Shown here: one piece after another, positions 22,845 through 40,804 of the stretch
Position numbering within the stretch: position 1 is the first letter of the stretch
Layout of the letters: each line of letters begins with the position of its first letter
DNA from: Cacajao melanocephalus
Taxonomy: Eukaryota > Chordata > Mammalia > Primates > Pitheciidae
Reading direction: 5' to 3'
NCBI GenBank assembly: GCA_963573385.1
Contig: CAUYLG010062914.1
Location: 62,001-126,000 of the forward strand
Length of the DNA stretch: 64,000 nt
Notes under the pieces: generated by a model
What the model was told of the DNA's origin: nothing
Database searches by the model: none
Seen by the model: only the letters and a program-made list of their open reading frames with translations
Position numbers and translations under genes: made by a program

Positions 22845-24849
22845 TAATTGATTACTGCTGTTAAGTACTTCCAAATTTTGAAGTGTTAGGCCTTGAACTA
22901 CAGAGAAGTCTCATTAAATATTTTAAAGGCAAATTGTGCTGTAATTCTAAATTTCAAATATCCATATCTTAATAGTATAACTCCAAGAATAAAAAATAAG
23001 ATTTCATTTTCTAGATTTTAACTTTTTATCATATTATCTACACAACAATTATCTGAAATAAATTCTGGCTTTGGGCTTTCTACTTTCCAGCACTTAGTTC
23101 AGATTTACTTATTAAGAGGATGAGTACCAAGGTGAATTAATAGCTAAGAAACATCAGGTAAGCCAGAAATCAAGTATGTTACATAGATTTAGGCCTTGGT
23201 GAAAATGGAAAAAAACATGTGGGGCCTCTACTTTTTCTGATGTACAAATAATTTACATAGATAAATGATTCAACAGTAATACAGCAATCCCAGAGTAAAT
23301 TATTTTCATTTTTACTACTAGCTTAAGGGGATTATTGACTCTATACTTTTTTTTTCCAAACCTTTTATGGAATCTCTTGCTGAATTAGCTTAAGGCTTTA
23401 CATCCAGAACATTTTAGTGGTGGAGTCTCATATCCAGGAGAAGAAGCATTTCTGTTCTTCCCATTTCATGGATATGTAAGTGCTGCTGTTAAAACAAGGA
23501 TACATGGTTGTCTATTTTTGTAAGTAAAACAAAATACATATTAGCAAATCTGGTTAGAATTTTTATTAGGCTTCAAACAAAAGATGAATATTTATAATTT
23601 GAAGTTTTGTTATTGTTCTTATATATCTGATGCCATGGTTGTTGCTTAACCTGGCTTCAGAATATTCTAAGTCATTTCTTCTTCTGTTATTTTATTGCTT
23701 CAAGAGCCCATTTACATACTGAACATTAGCGCAATACCACACAAATTTGTTTTTCTTTCTTTTTCTTTTTTTGTCGCGTTTTGAGAATAGGTTGTTTAAA
23801 TCAATGAATAAGTAAGGATTATTGCTTTATATGGCTGTCAGCAATTCTATAAATAGAACATTTTAGGCAATGCTGTTTATAGTTGACATATTTCTTCCAC
23901 TTCAACCAAAATATTGTTATGTGTTTGTAACAAAACATGCTGTTTTTCAGTTTCAATGTGTTTCTTCCTCATATAGTCCTGTAAGCTCCACATATACAAA
24001 AGCCTAATGCAATTTTAGGCTGCAAGAAAAGTCCATTTTGACTTGTTTTTGTCTTGATATAAAAGATCCAAAGAAAACTGGTTCAAAGTAACGGATCAAT
24101 ATCCTTAGAATTAGATCAGAATGCTGATGCGTTGTGAAACAATACCTGAATGATGAGTAGATGATTTTTAAAAACATAATACTGAATACAAAGGAAAACC
24201 TAACAATAATGATAAATACTAGGCTGCTTCAAAAACTTTTATAGATTAAATTACAAGTTATGTTTGAATTTTGACTGTTACTTCATAAGACTAAGCCCTC
24301 TAAATCAGGGACACATTTTCAAACCTTTTTCAAAAGGAATGTAGCTGTGTGACTCTCATTAATAGCTGTTGCATTATTCTTATTCTGGAAAATACTTTGA
24401 AACATCTAACCTTTTAATCTGAATCTCAAACTGAGAGGATCAAAATGCAAAACTGTGTTCATTTATTTGTGGTCCCATAAAGTTAATCAATCATCTTGCT
24501 AAGAAATGAAAATAGACCCATAAACATAGGCTTACAATGAATTTTAATTGTGAGGAAAATTTAAAAGCCCTAAAGAGATGAGACGTTTAGAGAAATGTCA
24601 GATCATCTTGCAGTATTCTATTTTGTAACATCATTAGAAAAATGAAATATTATATGACAATGGTGAAACAGTAATATCAACATCCACAGCAGATAAACCA
24701 ACAAATAGCCATTGAGAGTTTATTGGAATTTCTACTTGTATGTAACCCCCTTCACAAAATGTATTTTCATTAAAAATTACTTATAACTTGTGAAAGAATT
24801 CTCAGACTTTACAAATATTAAGAATAACAACGTTAGTTTAGAATACTCA

Positions 24850-25290
<441 letters not shown>

Positions 25291-26774
25291 TTAGAAAAAG
25301 GAGTACTAAATAAAATTATAAATTAGGAGAATAAACATAGAGCAATTTCATGTACATAGGAAAACTCAGTTATAGTCCTTCTAAATATTGTGTATGAAAA
25401 AATCTACAGTCTTATGAATCTTCCTCCAATAGATTTACAAACGAAAGAAATATTTAGTATTATTGGGCCACAGAGACTAGTAATTTAATTTTTAATCTTT
25501 AAATTCATATTAAGTATCAAGAGAATATAATTTTTCTTTTACTTATTTTATACCTGATTGGCTCCTAGATTCACACTATCTGTAGGCTTCAGACTAATAA
25601 ATGCCAAACGGTTAGTGGAAACTGGCCTTTAGGGCTTTTTCTTGATATCTATATTTTCTACAATCCTTGGCCTATTTCTTTGGGGTATGTTTACATGTTT
25701 TATGAATATAATTACATGGGTGGGAGAAGAAAAACATACAAACATAATTTCAAAGACGTGGAAATAATATTATTAATTGCAGACACAATTTAAACATTGG
25801 TTCAAAGTCAATCCTGAGATTTTTTAGAAAGTACAGAAAAATTTCTTTTGAATTTCATTTTAGGCAGTTGCATGCTAAACTTGTGCTTAGTTGTCCAAAT
25901 AAAGTGAATGTTCACATGTGGCCTCCACTCTTGAACATTAGTCAACTTGGAGGTAACATTAACTTTGGCCTAAAGACTTTGACTGATCATTTGCCTTAGG
26001 TGCCTAGCATGAGCTAGGTTCTCTACAATCAAATGCTGAGATGATGTTTGGGGAGCATGCTATCTATTAGGGATCAACCTTTATGAAGCTTCACAAAGTA
26101 GAACTGGGCATAGAACTGAACTGTAATGTAATTTTGATAAAGCTTTGGTGAACTGGGTAGGAAGTTGTTGTCCTCAGACTTTTCTGGACTGGGCCTGAGG
26201 CTTTCCATCTGGGACTGATTCAGTCACTGGCCATGGGGTATTCCAGGAAGGTCATGGGGCAATGTAGCCCTCTGCAGCTGAGATAGACTCTGAAAAATTT
26301 GACAGCAGGAGATGGTTTGCTGACCTCATTCCTACAGTAGGGCAGCAAGTCCTTCCATCATTAATATTAAAATTATCTATGCTGTCTAGAAATCGAATCC
26401 TCCATCACTGGGGAAAAAATGGGGGTACTGAGAGGTAGATCTCTTTATTCATCACCGCACCTAGGGTTCTAACAATCTTCAAAACTTGAGAACTCAAGGG
26501 CCTAGGATCAGTGCAAATTGTTCTCAACACCCGCTTGTTCTCTTCAGATTATGGGATGTAATAAATGACTTGACATTTCACTCTGACGATTTACAGATTG
26601 TAGCTCTTTGTTGACCTGGGCCTGTTTTGTGGCTTATCCATGGCAATTTTGAATTAAGGTTCTTATAAATAAATTTAAATGGAGTTCATGCTTAAATTTC
26701 TTTTTATCCTCACTTAAGAAATTGGAAAGTAGAAATAAAAGTAAGCTTAGAAAAAGAAAAAGAGATTATAAGTC

Positions 26775-26975
26775 AAACTGACTGGGTTCAGAAACTGCTG
26801 CTCCTCCAATTGCTAGTGGAATGATCTTTACTTCTCTGAGGCTCAGTTAGCTCAAGTGTAAAATGGAGATTTCAGTATCACCTACATTATTTTTTTCTTT
26901 GGTGAAGATTAGATGAGAAAACCCACTAAGGGCTTTAAAGATAGTGCTAGTACATTCATGTTAGCTATTATTAAG
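26775..26975 (+). mobile_element. MIR fragment
   Basis: It has gactgggttcagaaactgct, cttctctgaggctcagttag, gtgtaaaatggagatttcag, gaagattagatgagaaaacc, in consensus MIR order. Confidence 0.7.
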
Positions 26976-29039
26976 GATGTCATAGGGAGTTGATCAGAAT
27001 AGAGTTCTCAGTGACACAACATGCTCCCAAATTCTACTTTTCCAACATTGCTTCATAATTCTATTTGAAGTAAGATACCTTTCCCAAAACACTATAAATT
27101 TTTCAAATCCAAATCCTCAATTTATTTGTACAACTGCATATACACTTTAATAAACATAGATAAGTATATATGCAACCCAGTTTCTGTTTTAATAGCTTAT
27201 AATTAAAGTAATAGCAAAAGGTAGAAATAGGATGATGACAGGTCAGTCTACTTCTACCAGGCATGCGTTAAGAAATGTTAACGCTTTACTTTATCCAAAT
27301 AAGAGTATTACAATTTTTTTACGGGATTACTTTAACATTGGAACTCACACTAGAGAAAGTTTAAAGTATACATTATCTTTAGTTACTATTTCTAAAATTA
27401 ATTATACCAACACTTATTAAATATCAAAGATATACCAGGATTATATATACACCTCAACAACAAAAATAATAATATAGTAGCCTCAGTTTTTTTAATAGAG
27501 GAAGAAAACTGGCTAATTATTAGTTATAACATAATTGGGGATTTGGTATAGAAATGTAATATTATAAGCATGAGACCACATCACCGAATTAAAACAAACA
27601 AATTTATTGCTGATATACAGTAAAATTTGGCAAGCATTTTAGATAAAAAGTAAAGGAAGAAAAATAGAGTGCTTGGGTTATATATATTGAATGCAGCTTT
27701 ATTCTTTTCCCTAGTGATGGAGGATTAGATTTCTACACAACATAGATCATTATTAACATTAATTATAGAAACAATTTTTGAGGAAATGTAAAGAATGACA
27801 TTTAGAAATCAGCTTTTAGGGTCTTCTTCTGAAGACATTACTTACATGACACCTGACTGGTATGTGAGAGCTTAAGGGTACTTTTTGGGCAGTAATTGCC
27901 ACCCAGCTTCAACTCATTCATCACTTTCATCTTCTGTCTTTTAGCATGAACTATACCTATGTGAAATATTTGTCTTTGCTTTCAAGAGGAGAAGATGAAA
28001 ATTAAAAAATAACCAGAAGTCAGTGAGCATCAAAGAATAATTTTGAAAACATTGTAATGTCAGCATTGTAGCATGCTAACATCACATAATGAACTACAGT
28101 TCTATGCATTCACCAGCTGTGTAGCCAGAATATTACTGTGTGGACAACAGTGGGCTATTTCAGTGGGGACACAACATTGAATTAGGCATTGTGCTTCCTA
28201 AATGTAACACTGAGAAGTTAGAATCTAGTATGGCAAATGAGTACCTGCATACTAGATGGGGAATCTATGGAATTCCATATATAGAGAGTGGGCCAGATGA
28301 GAGGACTCTGAATGCAAATTGAGGAATTTGGGGATTGGTATAATCCAATTAATGTTTAAGAAAGCCTTAACTACACTTCATAGGATGGGTAGAAGTAGGG
28401 AGGGATTGGAAGCAGGCAGAACAATTGGGAGACAATAGTAGATGACGATGGGATTTTTGTCTTGGGTGGTCACACGATTTCATGTAGTGTGAAGTTAATT
28501 CTAAAAGCAAATAGGTGACTATTTATTAGTTATAGCCGTTATTATTAGATACTATGTGATGAGGTAGAACTATTTTTAATTGGAATATTATTTGAGTAAC
28601 TAGCCTGTAGGACCAGACGTGACTTGAAAGTTGTAACTCCAAGATATACTAGGAAAATATGTCAAAGGGAGAGAGATTGAGACTCCAAGAAACTTAATAT
28701 TCCAGGTTTTAAAATATTCGTTAAGAGTAACCACTTCTGGAAAATGTTGCATTTAGAGATCTACATTTTAGTTAACAGTTCCACTGAAAATAAGACAAGT
28801 AAATTAAGAATTTGAAATGTGGTTAAGATTAAAAATTATATGCAGTGTAAGATAAGAAAGTAAGTGTTTAGTGTTTTTGTATTAAAAGAAATAAGAGGAT
28901 GGGTGTGGAGTAAAAGAGCATATGTTTGCATTTTTTTCTATTATAACTTTTCCTCTCTTATCAAATTCATTATTTAATCATGTAGCAATATTCTGCTAAA
29001 TGTAATTTATCTGACTAAAGTAACTTCACTAAAGTGTCA

Positions 29040-29340
29040 ACGAAGCTTTGTTACTTGTCTACTCTGTGCTAGGCACTGAGTTAGGCTGGAGGCACACCAG
29101 TGAATGAAGCAGACCCAATAGTCTGCCCACATGGAGTTCATTTTCTAATGTGATGAAATAGATAATAAATAAATCACTAGATGGTATGTTAAAAGGTGAT
29201 GAGTGCTATGAAGAAAGAGCAGACCAAGGAGAAAGAAGGCTGGGAAACATATTGAAATTTTAAATGAGGGCGTCAAGGTAGACCTCTCTGAGAAAATGAC
29301 ATCTAAGCAAAGATGAAGAAATCTTTAAATTTTGGATTTT
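29040..29340 (-). mobile_element. L2 fragment
   Basis: ctctgtgctaggcactgagt, agtgaatgaagcagaccc, catggagttcattttctaat, gatgagtgctatgaagaaag and ctctctgagaaaatgacatc follow the reverse complement of the L2 3' region in order. Confidence 0.7.
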
Positions 29341-31740
29341 AAAGTCGAAATTTGACAAGTTTCTTTATTGAAATTTTTTTTATTTTTTATTGCTTAAAAC
29401 ATCAGTGGAAAAGAAAAGGCAAATTATTTTGTTAAAGCTTAATCTCTCAAGGGAAAAGTATTTATCTTTGTATTTCCACATATTTCAGTGATGCCTCAGT
29501 GATATTCTTATTGAAGTTTTCTCTATTTTATAATCCATGCCCTTATCTAGCCTTTTACTAAATGAGGAGTCTGGGGACATTCATCCATTTATCTACAGAG
29601 CCTAGCAAGGTGTTTGACACCTGGTTAGGAGTTCAGTGTCTGAATGTCTAAATAGTCTTATTGGCATACACACTTTTATTAAACACATAGGGATCATGTC
29701 ATGATAGGGTCCTTTATTTTATGGAACTCACACTTATATAATCCTTTGGTTACTTTTCCTGACATTCCACAATAGTACACACTTCTTTTCACTAAGGTTT
29801 CTTTTATATTTTCCCCTATTAAAGTATGAAGTGCTCTGGCAGTAGGCACTTAAATTATAATTTAATGTTGTAATGTAATTCCTAGCCTGTGGACCTCTGT
29901 CAACTAGGACTGAGGCTACTAAAATATCTTATCATGGTAAGAAGGTGATTTCTTTTATACTACTTGGAATGAAATAGCATTTGGAGAACTGTTAGTTAGA
30001 AGAAAGGATTGCAAATAATAGCTCTTTGTGCAGAGTTCATCCATCAATTCATAGGTAAGTCAATTGGCACTCATCATTTTAAATTCATCAGAGGCCAGTA
30101 TAGTTAAGAGGAATATAAAGAGTACTTTAAGCAATAAACAGAGGTCTTGTAACAAAATATTGTGTAGTTGGAAAGAGGACTGGAAGATCTATAAAAACCG
30201 CCAAAAGAACCAAAAATATAATTAAAGCAGCAAAAAGACATATTGAACACAATCTCAGAGACTATTTCAGGCAATAGCAAATGTCTCTTCAAATATAGAG
30301 ATGGAAAACAAAATAGAAAACTAGTTTCATGAAGGGAGCAAGAAAAATACCAAACAGAATTGTACGAATAGGCTAACAAGTGTTGGTTTGCTTATGCTAA
30401 TTTTTACCTTTCTTTAAAATGATTAGATAGTGTCTAAGACTGATATCAGATAATCTGAAATTCTCAGAGGAGAAAAGAATAGAGCAAAGCAAAATCAAAA
30501 TATAAACAAAGGTAATATTTTAAGCAAGCATGGCTCAGAGTAGCATAGATAAACTGATATATAGAAAATAATTGAAATTTACAGTTTACACCCAAATTTA
30601 GCCAAGTAAATACAGTTGTTTTAGTTACATATTATCTAATTTTTTTCTTTTTCCTTTCATTTGGTAACAGATGTAGGTTTACACATGATTTCCTCAAAAA
30701 CAAAAAACAATATTTCCAGTAGAAAATATTTTTCGATGGCAAATTTTCATTACTTAGACCAAAGGTTTCACCTAATAAAACACATCAGAATTACCTGGGT
30801 AGTTTTCCTAATAAGCACACTTGTATTCAGACCCATTAGCAGAGATATTTGAATAGTTTATATTAATCTTCGAAAATACACTATCACTCTTACTTCCTGA
30901 AATCTTCAACTTCTGTTTTGAATTGTAATTAGGCAAAAATTGGCAAATTAAAACAAAATTTAGAATCAGAATAGCATGTTATCAGAAGTAACATGCAAAG
31001 TTGATTTCCTGGATACAGAAGCAGAATTCAGACTTGTGTGTTAAGACCATCTCTTCCATAGAAGTCTAATTATCACTCCTAATAAATAAATAAATTAATT
31101 AATTAATGAAGACAAACTCCAACTATTTAAAGTGTCAAACTTGAGATTTCAAATACTTGGTTGAAGGAGATAGATAAAACTAATTCAAAGATAATTTGAT
31201 AAGCCAAATAAGGGACAAAATTCTTTTGGTTAATCTTGCCCAGGAACACACAAGTATGCTCACTCACACATATACAAACACACATGAAATGTGCAATACA
31301 GCACACTGTCAATCTTTCTCAAAAATACAGACTTGAAATCCATATATTGTATCTCGGATTTTTTAAAAAAATAATTACCTGTTGAGAGGAACATCTTAAA
31401 CATATCCTATCAATTTTAATGGAAAACACTAACATAGTTTTGTGTGTAAATGTAAGTTAACATGTATGCACACTCATATATTAACAAGATGTAGGAACAT
31501 AGTATGTTGGTTTAAAGGTAATCAAGACATTATTTTACATTGAAGAACACAACTATTCTAATGATGGGTGTTTTGGATCTAAAAGAGGCATCTTATGTTT
31601 ACAGGGAGAATTATTACAGAAAAATAACAGGCTTTCTTCATTTTAACATTTGAAAAGTTGAGTGCATGTTACAAAGCAAGAGGAGCATAGAAACAAAGGT
31701 CTAGAAATCATTTACAGAGCTCCTGCTGCCTACTGAAGTT

Positions 31741-31792
31741 TGTGTGTATGTGTATGTGTATGTGTATGTATATGTGTATGTGTATGTGTATG
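31741..31792. repeat. (TGTGTA)n hexanucleotide microsatellite
   Basis: About eight TGTGTA-type units with one interruption. Confidence 0.95.
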
Positions 31793-31969
31793 TTTAATGG
31801 GAGTAGAGGTGGGGTGGCAAGATTTAAAAGGATTAGGCACTTTGGCCTCAGTCCTAAAACTGTAACAGAAGTAAAATAAAGAATTAGTATGTTTTTGTCT
31901 CTAATGACTACACTCGAACCTTGCAGAAAGAATAGCACAGTGATCTTCCTAACTTCAAGAAATTCAACT

Positions 31970-32250
31970 CATGGTCAAACTTCTTTCATCTGTATCCCTA
32001 TCCATCCCCCTAACTCTTGATTACTTTGAAGCAAATCTCAGGTATCATACTATTTTATCCTTGACTATTACAGTGTGTATCTTTTAAAAGGCAATGACTT
32101 ACAAATATAACTACAAATCTAAGAGGATCAATCTTAAAAAATTATACTTAATATAATCAAATATCAATTTATTATTCAAATTTCCTCAATTATTGCAGAT
32201 ATGTTTTTCCTTATAGTTTAATTTTTTAAAACTATGTTCTAACTAGTTTG
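31970..32250. mobile_element. Old L1-type 3' fragment
   Basis: The stretch tactttgaagcaaatctcag, gtatcatactattttatcct, tcaaatatcaatttattatt, and tcaaatttcctcaatt resembles a well-known 3' region of ancient L1 elements. Orientation and subfamily are not resolved. Confidence 0.45.
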
Positions 32251-32426
32251 TCCTATAGAGTTTCTTAGGGAGTCTATATTTTGCCTCCCAAAGTGTAGTT
32301 GAAAACATTTCTCTCTCCCCTGAATTTTATGGAAATTGAGAGTTAAATTTAAATGGTTTCAGCAATGGAATTTAGAGTATTTATAAGGAGTGTCTTCTTA
32401 CATGTTTCTCCAATTGTCCCTCTTCT

Positions 32427-32459
32427 TAGCTAAGAATTTGGTAGCTAAGAATTTGGTAG
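32427..32459. repeat. 15-bp perfect tandem duplication
   Basis: The unit tagctaagaatttgg occurs twice in a row (32427-32441, 32442-32456) followed by tag. Confidence 0.95.
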
Positions 32460-33154
32460 ACACTGGCTCAAAGATTAGTATGGCAAAGTCATTAAATTCC
32501 GAATGCCGTAGTATAGAGAAGGAATTAGACATGGATATAACTATAATAAAAAGCAAAATACAGTATACTTCTAGAATGTTCCACAGTGCTTGCTTTTGTG
32601 TCAGTATTAAGAGAGTGATAAAGTTTGAGTTTCCTCATGAACATAATTCTGGCATGGAGAGGGCAACCCTTGGGACAACTCCATTGAACACAAAAACTCT
32701 GCCAAACACAATTTGATCTATAATCTTGACGATTCCTTCTAAATTTCAGTGATGATGAGCTATATAGTACAATACATAATGTTTTTGCAAACTCATGAAC
32801 TTTCCTTAAAGCTATTCTTGAGCAAAGCTAGGGAATGTTAAAGGAGAAAAGATAGACACATAACATATCAGCTAAATTGAAGTATTTCTGGCTTGTCAAC
32901 AACTCTACAAGTAAACTTAGAATAGGCAGTGTATCTGCATGCTTCAGTTCCTCTTTCAAGAAAACAAAGCAAAACACCTGCCAGTTACATGAGCCATATA
33001 TTTGAAGAAAAGTGACAAGTAATAGGAAAGCAACTGCAAATCTGTGCAGCATGGTTTCGTTAAATATACTGTACCTTTATTTAATATATTTGTGTATCTT
33101 ACCTTTGGAATATTTTTGTGTTTTGTATTGTGAATTCTGCTAAGATTCATGTAA

Positions 33155-33277
<123 letters not shown>

Positions 33278-33949
33278 TGAGTAATGTTTTTCCAAGCCTT
33301 TATTCTTCTTCTATGTGGAGAAATAACTGGATGATCTTACTCATGGTGGTAAGTTGAAATCACTGCATCATAATAAGACTACATTGGTCCTGAAGTTGCA
33401 CTGTGCATTGTACATAGCCTTATGAAGCCATCCTTGAAAGCAAATTAGCCATAAACTTCCTATTACTGTAAATGAAAGACAACATGGGCACACTGTTAGT
33501 CGCCTGGATAAAAAGGAAAAAATTAATTCTAGAAAGTTAGACTGTGAGAACACAGGTTATGTGAGATTACCAAATGGTTTCTGTAAAAGGAGGTATGGAT
33601 CTGATTAAGGTGAAAATTGGAGCAAGGAAAAGAATAGATCGGACATTCTAGTGCCATTTCATTAAGAAGTAATCAATTTTGTACATCTGATATGAAATAC
33701 TATAAGGAGATAAGAAACTCTTTGGGTATTTTATATAATTTTGCACTCTAGTTAGAAAGGTGAAATAACAGATACATTTATTATCTTAAAATAGTCAATG
33801 AGAGAATAGGTGTGTAGATCTAATATTTTCAGTAATTATCCACTGTGACCCACCTTAGTATTTAATGTCTGCTAACATGTACAGCAATGATAATAAGAGT
33901 TGCTACAAAAATTAAGTGGGTAGTCTTACCTAGTTAATAAATGTTTGTT

Positions 33950-34090
33950 CACCTGGGAATCAAGAGGCTGAAGTTCTAGTCTCAATTCTAAGGATAACTA
34001 ATTATATATTATTGGGAACATCATTTAAGCTTTCTGAGTTCCAGTTTCTTCATATAAAAAGTGAAGGGGCTAGATTAGATACTAATTTAC
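33950..34090 (+). mobile_element. Probable MIR fragment
   Basis: aggctgaagttctagtctca, aacatcatttaagctttctg, agttccagtttcttcatata, aagtgaaggggctagattag match the MIR core and 3' side loosely. Confidence 0.55.
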
Positions 34091-35345
34091 AGCTGGGGAT
34101 TTAAATAATTATGTATCTTGAAAACATAACTAGATTATTTGAAGGGGTTTCCAATACAGATTCAATCCAACTAGTATTCTGTGAAATATTTGATAAATTC
34201 TTTAGAGAAATTCAGGTTAGCCTCATAAAGACAAGGGGGTATTAGGTTCACTGATACTGAAGACTCTAATTGACCAAACTTCCATTATATTATGAATTTA
34301 TATTCTTCCTTAAACTCTTGCCTCCCTGTGTGAAATGAAGAATATTAGATGGGTTTTTAAATAGTTCCACTGGTGAGAACATTAAATTACCGTGTATGAA
34401 ACTTGTTTGCAAAGTTTTGCTTCACCAGGCAATTATTTAAGCTTTTTGACAGCACTAATTACTAGCTGTGTTAATATACCTGCCAACAAACAACTGTTTA
34501 ATATAGATCAGAATGATGGAGGGCACTAGAGTTTCTTCTCTGTGATAGATTACAGGTAATAAATCTTGTCACATCACAAAAGTCAAACAGGAGCTGATGG
34601 ATTAATTTGCTCTCAACACTGTAGTTCTCTAGGACAAAGTGTATTTATTCATTTACTGAAGAGTATTGTAAGCATATGTTTAAAGGAAATGGCGAGTTCT
34701 TTTATGGAAAGAAAGAAGAAAGAGAAGCAAAATCAAATTAATTGGAGATTTTTTTGATGAAGGAAAAGACATTCATTTATAAGATTAGTCCACAGACCCT
34801 ATTTTCCATTGAGAAACGCTGCTTTCATTCACTACGTGCCTCACTCAGTAAGGTGGTTGATAATTAAAGGTGTTATTTTGTTTTTCATCTTCAACCAATG
34901 CATTTATATTGTGGACAAGCTTTGGTTAAAAAATTATCAGTTCCTGACAGATAAGAGACATCTGAGAAATTAGCTGATGGAAGCTGCGGATAAATATCAC
35001 AGCCCTTGAGTCACGTTAGGGGTTCTGGAGTGGAAAGACTAAGTATTCTGTTGACAAAGTTAGTTCTGGTAGGCATTAGTCTGGATAGTGTTGAAGAATT
35101 TATGTTGATTACTGCCTGGGTTGAACTTTATTGGTTTCAAAGTCGTTGATTCTGTCCCCCTGAGCATCTAAATTCACTTTCAGTTGTAATCCACAAAAAA
35201 GATTTGGCTTAACTCATTTTGCAGAAAGTAAACATAGAAGAGAGCAGAAAAAAACCCTCAATTGCTATATATTCCAGTGCATGGAAAAAAGTGTAGATAG
35301 CTCCTGATATTTATGGAAATAATCTTTTCCTTTTTAGGAAATATG

Positions 35346-35392
35346 TGTGTGTGCATATATACACATACGTATGATATGTATATGCACACACA
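35346..35392. repeat. Inverted repeat with 14-bp perfect arms
   Basis: The left arm tgtgtgtgcatata at 35346-35359 pairs perfectly with tatatgcacacaca at 35379-35392, with an 8-bp palindrome atacgtat (35365-35372) in the 19-base loop. Confidence 0.9.
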
Positions 35393-36155
35393 TACAACGT
35401 ATTTGTATTTTCTCTCTCACCCTAACTTTAAAATATAGCCCTCCTGCATTCCTTCCTAATTCCATATCAGTACTTTAAAATGGTTTGTTGGCATCTTTTA
35501 ACTTAGAAGCCTCAAGTCAAGTCTGTGAGATTAATTTTTTTCTAAGCAGATAATAACTCCCAAACTTATATACTTCTTCCTAAAATTAAAATATTTTAAA
35601 ATCCCCTTTATTGAGTTATTCTTTCATTTAAATTACGTCACTTATTTTAAATATTCATTGAATTTTAATGATATATATACTCATGCAACCACCACTAACA
35701 CAATCAGGATAATCTTTCGTATCCTAAAAAATATTTTTAAAAGCTTTTCAATTTTTTGATGTTATTATCTTGGTGAAATTGGTAGCCCTCAACAGTAAAT
35801 ATCAGTTTGGGCTCAGTGATATTTGGTAGGCCAGGGAAATCTTGAGAGTATCTGCAAACTTTAAATAGAGCAGCGATATTTTAAAAATTATGATGCTAGA
35901 AAGGGATTTTTAAAGGAATTAAAAAATTTAAAGAAATTGAGGAAATAAAACTTATATGAAAATATACCTTGATATTCATGACTCGGGTTTTTCTTTGTAT
36001 CAATCATATCATGGTATCAATTTTTATATTCTGTCATAAAATTTCCCTAGGTTTGCTATAATCTAGAGACATTCTTATTGGATATTAATCTCAAATTCTT
36101 CTTATTTTCAAGGGTTAAATAATTCAGAGCATGTATGCAGATTATAGCTTTGTAG

Positions 36156-39569
<3,414 letters not shown>

Positions 39570-39626
39570 GTTCCTGCAATTTATGGAGTGGACACAAGAA
39601 TGCTGACTAAAATAATTCGGGATAAG
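39570..39626 (+). CDS. CPS1: CPS1 exon 5 (residues 158-176)
   Basis: 57 nt, the shortest exon here, phase 0 at both ends, acceptor ttcttatag and donor gtataa. It encodes Val-Pro-Ala-Ile-Tyr-Gly-Val-Asp-Thr-Arg-Met-Leu-Thr-Lys through Asp-Lys176. The GVDTRMLT motif (163-170) corresponds to the very conserved GIDTR-x-LT motif of carbamoyl-phosphate synthetase small chains. No residue differs from the human protein as I remember it. A (GT)n microsatellite begins about 40 bases past the donor. Confidence 0.96.
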
Positions 39627-39663
39627 GTATAATCATCATCTTTAGCCAAATCTATGTTTCTTC

Positions 39664-39691
39664 GTGTGTGTGTGTGTGTGTGTGTGTGTGT
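39664..39691. repeat. (GT)n microsatellite
   Basis: About 14 uninterrupted GT units lie 38 bases after the exon 5 donor. Confidence 0.95.
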
Positions 39692-40462
39692 AGCTGGGTG
39701 GGTGTTTCCCTCAGTGCCTAAGGGATCCATTAATATGTAAAGGAGTGAATCTGGCCAGCTTCTGCTACCTGGGTCTCTGTTATTTTGCTTTTCTATTTTC
39801 ACTTCAATTTTTAAGGTTGAATACTTGATTGGTATGTTTTTAACTGAATGAACTTGAGATTAATTCACCTAGCAGTTTATTGAGTGTCCACTATGTGTTC
39901 ATTATACCAAGAAGTCAAGGCATTTATAATTCAGCTTATGTGATAGAACGTTAGTGAAATGAGTAGAGAAGGTAACAAATTGCATAACAATTTTGCCTGA
40001 AGAAAAAACCTACCTGCTGAAGAATACAGTCCAGGAAGTGTATAGCATTGTTACTGTTATTTGTTTTGTCCTTGTGAAAGAGTTATCTGTAAAATTAATA
40101 CATTATCTTTTATGAATGTGCCAAATAAGCCCTCCATGTGTTACTTCAATCGTATGTTTTTGTTGAGATCATATCAATGGCCAAGGTGATAAAAGAGAAG
40201 GTTATCTTTTGCTTTCATGTCTGATTGCTACAGCATCTGACCCCTCCTCTGAGAATATCTCATCACCATCTGCTTGTTTCTTCCTGCTATAGGAGGTTGA
40301 GTTTATTATTTCTTCACTTGAAATATCCATATTCCAAGTCAGAAAGAAACATTACTTCACTAATGTTAGCTAAATTCCCCAAATGCAACTAAAAGTTTTC
40401 TTACTGAATATAATTACATAAAAAGAAAAAGATAAATGATAGAATTTGAAACTATATATGTG

Positions 40463-40804
<342 letters not shown>

